Assembly (NCBI RefSeq): GCF_000263635.1
Contig: NZ_ADEV01000006.1
Span: 1-64,000 of the forward strand
From: Gardnerella greenwoodii 00703Dmash
GTDB taxonomy: Bacteria > Actinomycetota > Actinomycetes > Actinomycetales > Bifidobacteriaceae
DNA: 64,000 nucleotides
Direction: 5' to 3'
Shown in pieces: positions 26,940-36,154 of this stretch; within the stretch, counting starts at the first letter, position 1; each line of letters opens with the position of its first letter. Made by a program: the position numbers and the translations under genes. The notes under the pieces are model-generated. The model was given only the letters and a program-made list of their open reading frames with translations, was not told the DNA's origin and ran no database searches.

Positions 26940-27209
26940 CTATACGTAACGCTCAAGTATGCTCTTCACCTCTTCAACATCCATGAAATTTTCAATTGTT
27001 TCCACAGGAGTGGTAGTGCCCTCAAGCTCTGGAGCAAGCTGAGGAGATGTGAGAACGAGGTCGTTCATATTAGCGGTACCTTTTGCACTTCCAGCATCGG
27101 AAGTAGTAACCGTAACATCAAGACCAAGGTCTGCTGCTGCAGCCTCAACATTGATTTTGAGCAGTACAGACGTGCCAATGCCGTTTCCGCATACGCACAG
27201 AATATTCAT
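26940..27209 (-). CDS. ulaB: PTS EIIB component, ascorbate/galactitol type
   Basis: 89 residues. Small cytosolic phosphocarrier. The phosphorylation site is Cys7 in CVCGNGIGTSV, the pattern of the lactose/ascorbate-type EIIB fold. It takes phosphate from EIIA and passes it to the substrate in EIIC. AGAGG 5-7 nt upstream supports ATG 27209; an ATG five codons earlier is in frame. A 54-bp gap separates it from EIIC. Confidence 0.9.
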   Translation of the reverse strand: MNILCVCGNGIGTSVLLKINVEAAAADLGLDVTVTTSDAGSAKGTANMNDLVLTSPQLAPELEGTTTPVETIENFMDVEEVKSILERYV

Positions 27210-27270
27210 AATAGCCTCTTTCATTGAGTGATCATTTTTAATTTTACAAAATTACTTTATGATTTAATAT

Positions 27271-27720
27271 CTAACTTTTAAGAATCGCGCGAATTTCTTC
27301 AGCATTTTTTGCTTGCGCAAGTTCCTTAGTTTTTACAGGATTAGACAAAGCTGCAGCAACTGCGGCCATAACCCCAATATGCTCGCTTTCATCGTGACCT
27401 GCAAGACCAATAACTAAAGAAACCGGATCGTTAGCAGCATTGCCAAATTCAACAGGCGTGCTTAAACGAACCCAGCTTAAACCGCTTTTAAGAACCGCTG
27501 CAGATGGCCTTGAATGAGCCAAAGCCAAGCCTGGAGCAATAACAATATATGGCCCCATTTTCTCAACGGTTTCAATCATTTGATCCGTGTATTCGTCAGC
27601 GGTAAAGCCAGCTTCTCGCAAAGCATCGCCCGCAAGACGAATCGCATCGCGCCAATCCTTAGCCGCAATATCAAGATTAACTGCAGCGTCCGGAAGAAGC
27701 TCGTCAATATCAGCGCTCAT
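27271..27720 (-). CDS. PTS EIIA component (fructose/mannitol/ascorbate EIIA-2 family)
   Basis: 149 residues, a single EIIA-2 domain. The active-site His69 lies in APGLALAHSRPSAAV and the second conserved His in the GLAGHDESEHIGVM segment. It accepts phosphate from HPr and gives it to EIIB. ATG 27720 is preceded by AAGAG. Placed between Enzyme I and EIIB in the operon. Confidence 0.9.
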   Translation of the reverse strand: MSADIDELLPDAAVNLDIAAKDWRDAIRLAGDALREAGFTADEYTDQMIETVEKMGPYIVIAPGLALAHSRPSAAVLKSGLSWVRLSTPVEFGNAANDPVSLVIGLAGHDESEHIGVMAAVAAALSNPVKTKELAQAKNAEEIRAILKS

Positions 27721-27786
27721 ATTTTCTCTTTTCTGATTATTTTTAATTTTTACTATTTTTTAAATTTTGTAATTATTAAATTTTGA

Positions 27787-29445
27787 TTATTCCTGCATTA
27801 TCGAACGGTAGAACTTTCCAGATAAAGCCTCTTGAGCTTTAACTTTTGCTTCATCAAATGTAGTCTGAGCAAGTTCTGCACGAACATCGTCCAAAGCAAC
27901 TGGAGTCATAGAAAGCGAGTTGATACCAAGACCAGTAAGAACAACCGCCAAGTCTGGATCCGCCGCAGCTTCTCCACAAACTCCAACTGGCATACCATGA
28001 GCGTTACCAGCGTCCGCAATCATTTTAATTGCACGCAACACAGCAGGATGCCAAGCAGTTTGGTAATTAGAAACAGATCCAAGCGTTCGATCAGCCGCAA
28101 GAGTGTATTGCGTCAAATCATTCGTTCCAATAGAAACAAAATCAGCAACTTGAGCAACTTCTTCGGCAACCAAAGCAATAGAAGGAACTTCAGCCATAAC
28201 GCCAACCTTCTTAAGACCTTTAGATTTACCAAGCTTTACAAAATACGCTGCTTCATGCTCGTCTGAAACCATTGGAGCCATTACCCACAAATCAGCATTA
28301 GTTACAGCATCAGCGCGAGCCAAGGCCTGCAACTGTCCGTCTAAAACATCCATATGCTGCCTTAAAGTACGCAAACCACGAAGACCTAGAGCAGGATTTG
28401 GTTCATCTTCCGGAGTCAGGAATGGCAACGGCTTATCTGCCCCAGCGTCAAGCAGACGAATAACAACTTTTTTGCCATCAAATTGAGATAGCAGCTTCGT
28501 GTAGGCTTCTGTTTGCTCTTCTACACTAGGAGGCTGCTCGTTACCGATAAACAGAAATTCTGTGCGGAACAAGCCGACACCTTCAGCACCATATTCATGC
28601 GCAACTTGAGCATCCGATGGCTTGCCAACATTTGCCAAAAGCGGAATCAAATGACCATCTTTAGTACTTCCAGGCAATCCGCGCAATTCACGAGCACGAC
28701 TTAAGCGCTCACGAGACTCTTTAACATGCTCAATTTCTTCTTCGCTAGGGTCGCTTATAACACGTCCGCGAGCAGCATCAACTACAACCATTTGATGATT
28801 ATTTAGTTGGCAAGCATCGTGCGCTCCAACAACAGCAACAATTCCGCGAGCGCGAGCAAGAATAGCAGTGTGACTAGTAGGGCCGCCGTCGATTGTAACA
28901 ATTGCCTGAACCTTGCTTAAATCAAGCGAAGCAGTATCGGCAGGAGAAAGATCCCTAGCAACCAACACAAAAGGAGAATCGCTTTCTGGCACTCCAGGCG
29001 CTTCGACACCAAGCAAATATGCAATAACGCGCTGGCCAACATCGTGCAAATCTCCCGCACGCTCAGCCATATAGCCACCAAGATTACGCAACATATCTTC
29101 AAACTGCGCAAAGCCTTCCCAAGTAGCGCGTTCAGCTGTTTTTCCAGCGGAAATTCCAGCTTCAATCGCACTTATTAATGCTGGGTCCGACGCCATTTGA
29201 GCAAGAGCCTGCATAATTGGTGCTGCTTTTTTAGTTCCTTCATCCGCTGCTTTAAGAGCAGCTTGCGCGCGCTGTTGCAAGTCTTTGTTTACTGCATTTA
29301 GAGCGTTTTGTACCGAAATTTTGGCATCTTCGACTGATATTTCTGTAGGACGAGCCACATCTTGTGGCTCTCGCAAAGCAGGTGCCATACACAATACTTC
29401 ACCAGACGCCATTGAACGACCAATACCAACACCAGTGATTACCAT
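27787..29445 (-). CDS. ptsI: PTS Enzyme I (phosphoenolpyruvate-protein phosphotransferase)
   Basis: 552 residues. Transfers phosphate from PEP to HPr. Seen: phosphorylatable His192 in TIDGGPTSHTAIL, the PEP-binding GLFRTEFLFI(G) block, and the C-terminal VCGEAAADPDLAVVLTGLGINSLSM. The start ATG 29445 has AAGGAGG 8 nt upstream; a longer frame lacks such a site. First gene of the leftward PTS operon and divergent from ptsH, so the general PTS proteins sit with one permease, suggesting a small PTS repertoire. Confidence 0.95.
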   Translation of the reverse strand: MVITGVGIGRSMASGEVLCMAPALREPQDVARPTEISVEDAKISVQNALNAVNKDLQQRAQAALKAADEGTKKAAPIMQALAQMASDPALISAIEAGISAGKTAERATWEGFAQFEDMLRNLGGYMAERAGDLHDVGQRVIAYLLGVEAPGVPESDSPFVLVARDLSPADTASLDLSKVQAIVTIDGGPTSHTAILARARGIVAVVGAHDACQLNNHQMVVVDAARGRVISDPSEEEIEHVKESRERLSRARELRGLPGSTKDGHLIPLLANVGKPSDAQVAHEYGAEGVGLFRTEFLFIGNEQPPSVEEQTEAYTKLLSQFDGKKVVIRLLDAGADKPLPFLTPEDEPNPALGLRGLRTLRQHMDVLDGQLQALARADAVTNADLWVMAPMVSDEHEAAYFVKLGKSKGLKKVGVMAEVPSIALVAEEVAQVADFVSIGTNDLTQYTLAADRTLGSVSNYQTAWHPAVLRAIKMIADAGNAHGMPVGVCGEAAADPDLAVVLTGLGINSLSMTPVALDDVRAELAQTTFDEAKVKAQEALSGKFYRSIMQE

Positions 29446-29512
29446 ACTTAAACCCTCCTTTAGGTTTAGACGCTTTACCACAGCCGCAACGCCGCAGAAG
29501 CATTTCTTGTAG

Positions 29513-29580
29513 GTAAACGTTTCTTACTAATGAAACTATACACCATTAAAAACGTTGTTACAACAAGTGAAAACGTTTTC
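29513..29580. promoter_or_regulatory. Three LacI-type operator boxes in the ptsI-ptsH gap
   Basis: The AACGTT core recurs in three palindromic boxes: around 29513-29527 (GTAAACGTTTCTTAC), 29547-29556 (TAAAAACGTT) and 29569-29580 (GAAAACGTTTTC, a perfect 12-bp palindrome). The central CpG is the LacI-family hallmark, and such a regulator is encoded 500 bp downstream. The rest of the gap is AT-rich and must hold two divergent promoters, which I cannot place. Confidence 0.65.
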
Positions 29581-29713
29581 TGTATTTTTCAGTTAATTGT
29601 GTTACACTTAACATTAAAAATAGCAATAAGAAAAAACTTAAGAAAAAAAACTTTGCTTTTATACGAAAGTAAGATAAAAGTAGAAATTATTAATTTTATT
29701 CAAAGGAGAAAAA

Positions 29714-29980
29714 ATGTCAGTCGCAACTCGCACCGTTACCATTGAAGACCCTGTTGGAATTCACGCTCGCCCAGCATCTGAATTTTCACAAGCCGCAATA
29801 GCCTCAAATTGCACTGTAACAATCGCCAAAGGCGAAGGAACTCCAGTAAGCGCAAACAGCATTCTTTCAATTATGGGTTTGGGTATTACTAAGGGAGACT
29901 CAATCACAATTACAGTAGACGGCGAAGATGCCGAAAATGTGGCAAGCAAGCTTGTAGAAGTAGTCACGAAAGGCGAATAA
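29714..29980 (+). CDS. ptsH: PTS phosphocarrier protein HPr
   Basis: 88 residues. Relays phosphate from Enzyme I to EIIA. His17 in DPVGIHARPASEF is the phosphorylation site. Ser49 in SANSILSIMG sits at the regulatory serine position of Gram-positive HPr, but no HPr kinase gene is visible here. AAAGGAG lies just upstream of ATG 29714. Transcribed divergently from ptsI and followed by the LacI-type regulator. Confidence 0.95.
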   Translation: MSVATRTVTIEDPVGIHARPASEFSQAAIASNCTVTIAKGEGTPVSANSILSIMGLGITKGDSITITVDGEDAENVASKLVEVVTKGE

Positions 29981-30039
29981 TATAGAGTTAAGTAAATAAA
30001 TGAACAGATAAATAATATTCACTTTATAATATTCGATTT

Positions 30040-30071
30040 GCGGTGCTGCTTATTATTAGCTACAGCACCGC
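30040..30071 (+). terminator. Intercistronic hairpin between ptsH and the LacI-type gene
   Basis: Perfect 9-bp stem GCGGTGCTG (30040-30048) / CAGCACCGC (30063-30071) with a 14-nt loop and no T run. It may be an attenuator or 3'-end stabiliser that lets ptsH be expressed above the regulator. Confidence 0.5.
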
Positions 30072-30089
30072 ACTCATTCGGGGGCACAT

Positions 30090-31169
30090 ATGACAAATCA
30101 AACAAATCAGAATGCCTCCATTACTCATGTAGCGGCGCTCGCAAAAGTTTCAATCGCAACAGTATCCCGCGTACTTTCTGGTCGTCGAGCCAAAGATGAC
30201 GATATTGCAAAACGCGTTAGAAAAGCTGCAGAACAGCTTAATTATTCAGTAAATTATGCAGCAAGCGCATTAAGAAGCGACACGACTAACACAATCGGCG
30301 TAGTAATAAGTACAAGCAACGTAGACGATTCGTTCAACGTAAACATGCTTTCCGCCCTTGACGAGGCAGCTCAGAAAATAGACAAAATACTTCTTGTTGG
30401 AACAGGCAAAGATGCCGAAACACAAGAAGAGCGCATTGAAGAACTTATTGAACACAATGTTGACAGTCTTATTGTGATACAGTCTAACAATATTGATTTA
30501 ACAAAAATACTTGAAAACTACGTAAATAATCTTCCAATTGTGCAAATCGGCGGCACTGCAACTTCGTTCCACATTAACTGGGTTGGCATGGATCAAGAAT
30601 CCATGATGGAAGCTGCTTTAATACATCTTTCACACCACGACGCGCACAATATTGCTTATTTAAGCGGAAATGTTGACTCCACACAAAACGCAAACTTATT
30701 CGCTAATTTCCAGACTGCCGCAAGCCGATTAAGTCTACTTCCTGAGCCAGATTGGACGACTTTTGGCGAGCTTACTTATCAGCGTGGATTTAAGGATACT
30801 ATGAGGCTCTTTTCCACTTCTGCAGCTAAGCAATCACGCAGACCAGACGCTATTATTTGCGCAAACGACGCCGTGGCAATGGGAGCTCTTTTGGCTTTAG
30901 ATGAGCTTTCTTTAAAGGTTCCGCAAGATGTGCGCGTAATAGGTTACGGAGATAGCAGGCAGGCAAAAATATCTGAGCCTAAGCTTTCTTCAATCAGGCC
31001 TCCATACCAGCAGATTGCGCGCGAAGCTATTCGCTTAACCACTGTTGATAAGTCCGAACAACATTGGCTTCCAGCACACATGGAGTTTAGGCCAGAAATT
31101 ATGCGCCGTGAATCAACTAACGCGCCGAGAATAGGCACAAGCGATATGTCACTTCCGTGGCGAATATAG
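30090..31169 (+). CDS. LacI-family transcriptional regulator of the PTS locus
   Basis: 359 residues. The N-terminal helix-turn-helix reads THVAALAKVSIATVSRVLSGR (about residues 11-31), with the hinge region just after it. The periplasmic-binding-like sensor domain follows with NTIGVVIS and the C-terminal VIGYGDSRQAK. GGGGG lies 5-6 nt upstream of ATG 30090. Its position beside ptsH and the AACGTT boxes suggests local control; the effector is unknown. The tail runs about 20 residues past the usual end. Confidence 0.92.
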   Translation: MTNQTNQNASITHVAALAKVSIATVSRVLSGRRAKDDDIAKRVRKAAEQLNYSVNYAASALRSDTTNTIGVVISTSNVDDSFNVNMLSALDEAAQKIDKILLVGTGKDAETQEERIEELIEHNVDSLIVIQSNNIDLTKILENYVNNLPIVQIGGTATSFHINWVGMDQESMMEAALIHLSHHDAHNIAYLSGNVDSTQNANLFANFQTAASRLSLLPEPDWTTFGELTYQRGFKDTMRLFSTSAAKQSRRPDAIICANDAVAMGALLALDELSLKVPQDVRVIGYGDSRQAKISEPKLSSIRPPYQQIAREAIRLTTVDKSEQHWLPAHMEFRPEIMRRESTNAPRIGTSDMSLPWRI

Positions 31170-31189
31170 CAAAACTCTACGTTACTTTT

Positions 31190-32359
31190 CTACAAAAGCG
31201 AGCAAAATAGAGCTTCAAAAACAAGAGTTGCGTTACCATTCCTAGCCAAGCGCTTACGAGCTGTAGCAATGTTGTCAACAAAATCAAGCGCCTGCTTCGC
31301 CGTTAGTCTTTTAGCAAGTTCCACAATTCCAGACTTGTATTCTTGATTTATTATTGGCGAAGTATCCTGCGCATTGTTAAGTATTACTAAAACGTCTCGA
31401 TACACGCTGCTAATTGCGTCTAAAGAACGACCCAATACGTCGCGACTTACACGAGTAACTTTGCGCTTTACCTCATCTTTTTTACCAATTGCGTTATAAG
31501 CTGTGCGCAATTTTGGCGCAATACGATCGCCTTCTTTTAAGCCGTTAATTCTTAAAAATTCTTTCTGCTGAGCTTCAACATTTCGCTGAACTTCATCTTC
31601 TGCTTGAGCTTTTGCGTCTTCAATAAGCATTGCAGCAAGCATAATTGCGTCAGCAGCATCATGCATGCGAAGCAACCCTGCAACTAACTCATCTCGCCTA
31701 CCTAAAGCACGCTCGTCGCTTGCGTAAATCAACGCGGTTTCTATATTTCCTTGAGAAAGTCTAGCTGCGCGACTTGCTAGCTTATTATCCGCATCCGTTT
31801 TTTTAATAAGATATTCTGCTACAGACTGCTCATCCGGCATGGCTAATTGCACAAGTTGTGTGCGCGAACGAATTGTTGGGAGCACATCTTTAGCGCTTGA
31901 AGCACAAAGAATCCAAATAGTGTGATTGCTAGGCTCTTCAATCTCTTTAAGAAGAACGTTTGTGCTGCGTTCCAACATTCTGTCAACGTCTTCAATAATT
32001 ATTATTCGCCACGGAGCAGTGCTAGGCATTTGCTCTGAAATTCCAATAACTTCACGAACATCGTCAATACTGAGAGTAACACCTTCGGTTGCAAGCGTAT
32101 GAACATCCGGATGCGAGCCCGCTAAAACTTCTTTGGCAGTTTTACTAAGCTCTTCTTCCCCATTAATATTTCGATTTGCGTCTAAACAATCCGGGCTTTC
32201 GAGAGCAGCAGCAAAAGCGCGCGCAACTTGTACGCTACCGAAGCCGGCAGCTCCGCAAATTAGCCAAGATTGGGCTATTTTACTGGCGTCCGCGCAAGCA
32301 ACTTTTTGCAAACGCTTAATCACCTGCTCTTGACCAACTACATTATCCCAAACGCTCAC
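31190..32359 (-). CDS. holB: DNA polymerase III delta-prime subunit
   Basis: 389 residues. Clamp-loader subunit with an AAA+ fold. The N-terminal WDNVVGQEQVIKRLQK opening and the SRTQLVQL/IRSRT sensor region are typical. The Walker A position reads GAAGFGSVQ, without Lys, which is expected for the catalytically inert delta-prime. GTG start at 32359, with GGGGG 7 nt upstream. Lies downstream of tmk, the arrangement common in many bacteria. Confidence 0.92.
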   Translation of the reverse strand: MSVWDNVVGQEQVIKRLQKVACADASKIAQSWLICGAAGFGSVQVARAFAAALESPDCLDANRNINGEEELSKTAKEVLAGSHPDVHTLATEGVTLSIDDVREVIGISEQMPSTAPWRIIIIEDVDRMLERSTNVLLKEIEEPSNHTIWILCASSAKDVLPTIRSRTQLVQLAMPDEQSVAEYLIKKTDADNKLASRAARLSQGNIETALIYASDERALGRRDELVAGLLRMHDAADAIMLAAMLIEDAKAQAEDEVQRNVEAQQKEFLRINGLKEGDRIAPKLRTAYNAIGKKDEVKRKVTRVSRDVLGRSLDAISSVYRDVLVILNNAQDTSPIINQEYKSGIVELAKRLTAKQALDFVDNIATARKRLARNGNATLVFEALFCSLL

Positions 32360-32392
32360 TGCTTCACCCCCTAAATTTCGATTTGCCGCATT

Positions 32393-33127
32393 TTATTTAG
32401 ATTCAATTTGCGCAATTAAATTATTCACATCGCTAGAAATTAGTTCCGCTAAGGATTGTGCAGAACATGTTGCGTCTAATACACGATACCTATTTGCAGA
32501 TTCTTGCGCTAAATCCAAAAAAGCTTCTCGAGTGCGACGCTGGAAATCAATTCCGGCTGATTCCATTCGATCTTGCTCACGATGCAAACGCTCAAAAGCT
32601 GCTTCTGGCTGCATGTCTAGCAAATAAGTGCGATTAGGCCACAGAGAGTCAGTTGCCCACTCGCTTAAAGTTCGCACATCATCCATAGTCAGTTCGCGGC
32701 CGCCTGCCTGGTAAGCAAGAGAAGAATCAATGTAACGATCTGTAATTACTACCGCTCCACGGCTAAGCGCTGGGCGAATCACTTGAGCAACATGCTGAGC
32801 GCGATCTGCTGCGAACAATAAAGCTTCAGTTCTAGAGGACACATAAGATCCGTGCAACAATATTTCGCGCAAAGACTTTCCAAGATCAGTTCCACCCGGC
32901 TCGCGCGTAACTACAACTTCTCGCCCCAAAGATTGCAAATGCTTTTTCAGCGCCTCAACTTGCGTCGTTTTACCAACGCCGTCAATTCCTTCAAAAGAAA
33001 TAAATAAGCCTTTATTTTCAGCATATTTTTCACTGTTGCAACCACAGTTTCCTCCGCAAGCGCAACCGCCTGAAAAATCACCATTCTTAGATGCCATATT
33101 TTGTGACTCCATATTTTGTGACTCCAT
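32393..33127 (-). CDS. tmk: Thymidylate kinase with a Cys-rich N-terminal extension
   Basis: About 244 residues. Phosphorylates dTMP to dTDP. P-loop [24 protein letters not shown] and [11 protein letters not shown] are all present. Ahead of the core is an unusual segment of about 38 residues containing four closely spaced Cys (22, 24, 28, 30) as CxC-x3-CxC, a possible metal site. The start is unsettled: three in-frame ATGs at 33127, 33112 and 33097 arise from a 15-bp duplication, and only the second and third have GGAG 9 nt upstream, supplied by the repeat itself. Sits between topA and holB, co-oriented. Confidence 0.93.
   Translation of the reverse strand: MESQNMESQNMASKNGDFSGGCACGGNCGCNSEKYAENKGLFISFEGIDGVGKTTQVEALKKHLQSLGREVVVTREPGGTDLGKSLREILLHGSYVSSRTEALLFAADRAQHVAQVIRPALSRGAVVITDRYIDSSLAYQAGGRELTMDDVRTLSEWATDSLWPNRTYLLDMQPEAAFERLHREQDRMESAGIDFQRRTREAFLDLAQESANRYRVLDATCSAQSLAELISSDVNNLIAQIESK
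33098..33127 (-). repeat. 15-bp direct duplication creating tandem tmk start sites
   Basis: Two identical 15-mers ATGGAGTCACAAAAT lie head to tail, followed by a third ATG. Each unit supplies both an ATG and a GGAG placed 9 nt before the next ATG. Confidence 0.85.
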
Positions 33128-33160
33128 ACGCAAGGTCTATTTAATCTTTAGATTTCATTC

Positions 33161-36022
33161 CTATGCTTTTTTAGCGGTAGATTTCTTTGAAGCGGTCTTC
33201 TTTGCAGAAGTTTTCTTTGCTGTAGATTTTTTCGCAGTAGACTTCTTTGCGGAAGATTTTGCAGTGCTTTTAGCAGCACTCCTCTTGCGTTTTACAGGTC
33301 CAGCTGCGCGCTTTTGAGCCAATAGTGCAAACGCATCCTGAGGGTCAATTGATTCAGGCGTGTACTGCTTTGGCAAAGTGCGATTCGTTTCGCCGTCAGT
33401 AATATAAGACCCGTAGAAACCATCTTTAATTACAACAGGCTTTCCTGTTTCAGGATCCGCACCAAGCTCACGAAGAGGAGGCTTAGCCGCGCCGCGAGTA
33501 CGCTTACCGTACTTTGGTTGCGCAAACAAAGCTTTCGCTTCTTCTAAAGTAGTACTAAAAATAGCGTCTTCACTAGCTAAAGAGCGCGTTTCTGGCTTAG
33601 ATTCCACAGTTTCTACGGCAGAAGCATCTACAGCAGAATATGTTTTAGTTAAGTATGGGCCGTAACGCCCGTTGCTGGCCTCAATTCGAGCTAGTTTCAC
33701 CACACCTTCAGCATCAACTTCTTCATACTCGCCAACCAAACGCGGCAAGTGCAAAAGCTGCAAAGCATCTTGCAAAGTTAAGGTTGAAGGATCCATAGTC
33801 TTAAACAAAGACGCCATTTTTGGACGCGACTTAGAAGATTTTGCGTCAGAATTAGAAGACTTAGTATCTTCATTATCCTGAGAGTCAACTAAAGCAACGT
33901 ACGGGCCAAAACGGCCATTGCGCACCTCAACAGTGCCACCAGTTTCAGGATCTTTGCCCAACACGCGCGGACCTTCAGCATTGTTATCCAACAATTCTCG
34001 CGCAACATCCACGCTAAGCTCATCCGGAGCTAAAGTCTCTGGAAGAGAGGCGTGTCGAGGATTACCCTCAGTGTCCAAATGCGTAGTATCTTCCAAATAA
34101 GGTCCGTAACGGCCAACACGAACATGCAATCCGTCACCAATATTTATAGTGTTGATTTCACGCGCGTCAATTTCACCAAGTTCCGCAACCTGCTGCTGTA
34201 AACCAATATGCGCTTCGTCAGCAGACTTTGCAGAGTCATCTCCAGAACCAAAATAGAATCTAGTTAACCAATCGCGACCGGTTTCTTCACCGTGTGCAAT
34301 CCTGTCCAAACCATTTTCCATATCCGCAGTAAACGCGTAATCAACATACTTTGGGAAGTTAGCTTCCAAAAGCTTGATTACAGCAAACGCAAGCCACGAA
34401 GGAATTAAAGCACGTCCACGCTCATACACGTATCCGCGATCAATAATCGTGGAAATAATAGTTGCATAAGTAGAAGGGCGACCAATTTCCTTAGCTTCCA
34501 GCGTTTTTACCAAAGAAGCCTCGGTGTATCTTGCAGGCGGCTGAGTTTCGTGAGAATCCGCACTAACGCTTTTAGCTTCAAGAACATCCCCAGCCCGCAT
34601 TTGAGGAAGTGCCTTTTCGCCTTCGCCATCACTTTCAGCCGCAGACGAATTAGCAAAAACCTTCATAAAACCAGCAAAAGTAATTACTGTTCCAGAAGCT
34701 TGGAACAAAGCCTCACCATATTCTCCAGCAGAAGCATTTAACTTAACTGTTGCTGTAAAACCAGTAGCGTCTTCCATCTGAGACGCAAGAGTTCGCTGCC
34801 AAATAAGCGTATACAATTTAAGCTGATCTGCAGGCAATTTATCCGCAAGTTCGTCCGGGCTTAAGAAACGTGCTCCAGCAGGGCGAATACATTCGTGAGC
34901 TTCCTGCGCTCCAGCAGACGTAGTTGCGTACTGCTTAGGAGATTTAGAAACATATTCATCACCAAACGCTGCACGAGCGGCATTTCGCGCGGCCTCAATA
35001 GCCTCTTTAGAAAGCGTTACGGAATCCGTACGCATGTAAGTAATATAGCCGTTTTCGTATAAGGATTGCGCCGCTCGCATAGTTTGACGAGAGCTCATCG
35101 ACAGGCGGTTTCCAGCAGTTTGTTGCAAAGTTGATGTAGTAAAAGGAGGCAAAGGACGACGACGATACGGCTTCGTCTCCATAGAGTCAACTACAAAATC
35201 TGAATTTTCAAGAGCTTTAGAAAGCTCGGACGCAAAATCAGCGTCAACATGCAAAGCTTTCTGCGACTCACTTTTTGCAGAAACAAGCTCGCCTTTTGAA
35301 TTGAAATCTTTAGAACCAGCCAGGCGACGGCCAGAAAGCTCACTCATGCGCGCTTCAAAATCAACGCTTTTACCATCAGAGTCTTTAGAGCTTAAAACAG
35401 CACTAATATCCCAGTATGAAGCCTTCCTAAACGCCATGCGCTCGCGTTCACGCTCAACAATAAGCCTTGTTGCAACAGACTGCACACGACCAGCAGAAAG
35501 ACCTGGACCGACTTTTCTCCATAGCACAGGAGAAAGCTCGTAGCCATACAAACGATCTAGCACACGACGCGTTTCTTGCGCATCAACCATATTGTCGTCA
35601 ACATTTCGAGTATTACTTAACGAAGCTTGAATAGCATCCTTAGTAATCTCGTGAAAAACCATACGCTTTACTGGCACTTTTGGTTTCAAAGCTTCAACCA
35701 AATGCCAAGCAATAGCCTCACCTTCGCGATCCTCATCAGTTGCCAAATACAGCTCGTCGGCTTTGGCGAGCGCAGACTTTAAATCGGCAACTGTTTTCTT
35801 TTTATCTGCTCCAACAACATAGTATGGAGCAAAACCATGATCAACATCTACACCAAACTTGCCAAACGCAGCTTTGCGTGAGGCTGGAACTTGGCTTGGT
35901 TGAGCGAGGTCGCGAATATGCCCCACAGACGCCATAACCGTGTACCCGTTACCCAAATACCCGCCAATTTTGCGCGCTTTCGTGGGAGACTCCACAATGA
36001 CTAGCTTATGTTCAGCTGCCAT
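33161..36022 (-). CDS. topA: DNA topoisomerase I
   Basis: 953 residues. Type IA topoisomerase that relaxes negative supercoils. Toprim motif DEDREGE is at about 96-102 and the catalytic Tyr329 lies in GYITYMRTDSV. The C-terminus has repeated actinobacterial topoisomerase domains (GRYGPYL/GRFGPYV) instead of zinc fingers, and ends in about 45 residues of Lys/Ala/Ser repeats, a DNA-binding tail. ATG 36022 has AAAGGAG 5 nt upstream; the longer frame does not. Probably co-transcribed with tmk and holB. Confidence 0.95.
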   Translation of the reverse strand: MAAEHKLVIVESPTKARKIGGYLGNGYTVMASVGHIRDLAQPSQVPASRKAAFGKFGVDVDHGFAPYYVVGADKKKTVADLKSALAKADELYLATDEDREGEAIAWHLVEALKPKVPVKRMVFHEITKDAIQASLSNTRNVDDNMVDAQETRRVLDRLYGYELSPVLWRKVGPGLSAGRVQSVATRLIVERERERMAFRKASYWDISAVLSSKDSDGKSVDFEARMSELSGRRLAGSKDFNSKGELVSAKSESQKALHVDADFASELSKALENSDFVVDSMETKPYRRRPLPPFTTSTLQQTAGNRLSMSSRQTMRAAQSLYENGYITYMRTDSVTLSKEAIEAARNAARAAFGDEYVSKSPKQYATTSAGAQEAHECIRPAGARFLSPDELADKLPADQLKLYTLIWQRTLASQMEDATGFTATVKLNASAGEYGEALFQASGTVITFAGFMKVFANSSAAESDGEGEKALPQMRAGDVLEAKSVSADSHETQPPARYTEASLVKTLEAKEIGRPSTYATIISTIIDRGYVYERGRALIPSWLAFAVIKLLEANFPKYVDYAFTADMENGLDRIAHGEETGRDWLTRFYFGSGDDSAKSADEAHIGLQQQVAELGEIDAREINTINIGDGLHVRVGRYGPYLEDTTHLDTEGNPRHASLPETLAPDELSVDVARELLDNNAEGPRVLGKDPETGGTVEVRNGRFGPYVALVDSQDNEDTKSSNSDAKSSKSRPKMASLFKTMDPSTLTLQDALQLLHLPRLVGEYEEVDAEGVVKLARIEASNGRYGPYLTKTYSAVDASAVETVESKPETRSLASEDAIFSTTLEEAKALFAQPKYGKRTRGAAKPPLRELGADPETGKPVVIKDGFYGSYITDGETNRTLPKQYTPESIDPQDAFALLAQKRAAGPVKRKRSAAKSTAKSSAKKSTAKKSTAKKTSAKKTASKKSTAKKA

Positions 36023-36055
36023 ATTCGCTCCTTTCCTAACACAATCAAACATACA

Positions 36056-36090
36056 CGCATTAACTGTATGCTTCGCACTAACTGTATCGC
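36056..36090. repeat. 18-bp imperfect duplication upstream of topA
   Basis: CGCATTAACTGTATGCTT is followed directly by the related CGCACTAACTGTATCGCA. It falls in the short gap upstream of topA. Confidence 0.55.
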
Positions 36091-36154
36091 AAGTTACGCT
36101 GTACGTCTATTAAATTCCACCTCGGTGGATACAAGCAGATAGAGTAGACATTTT

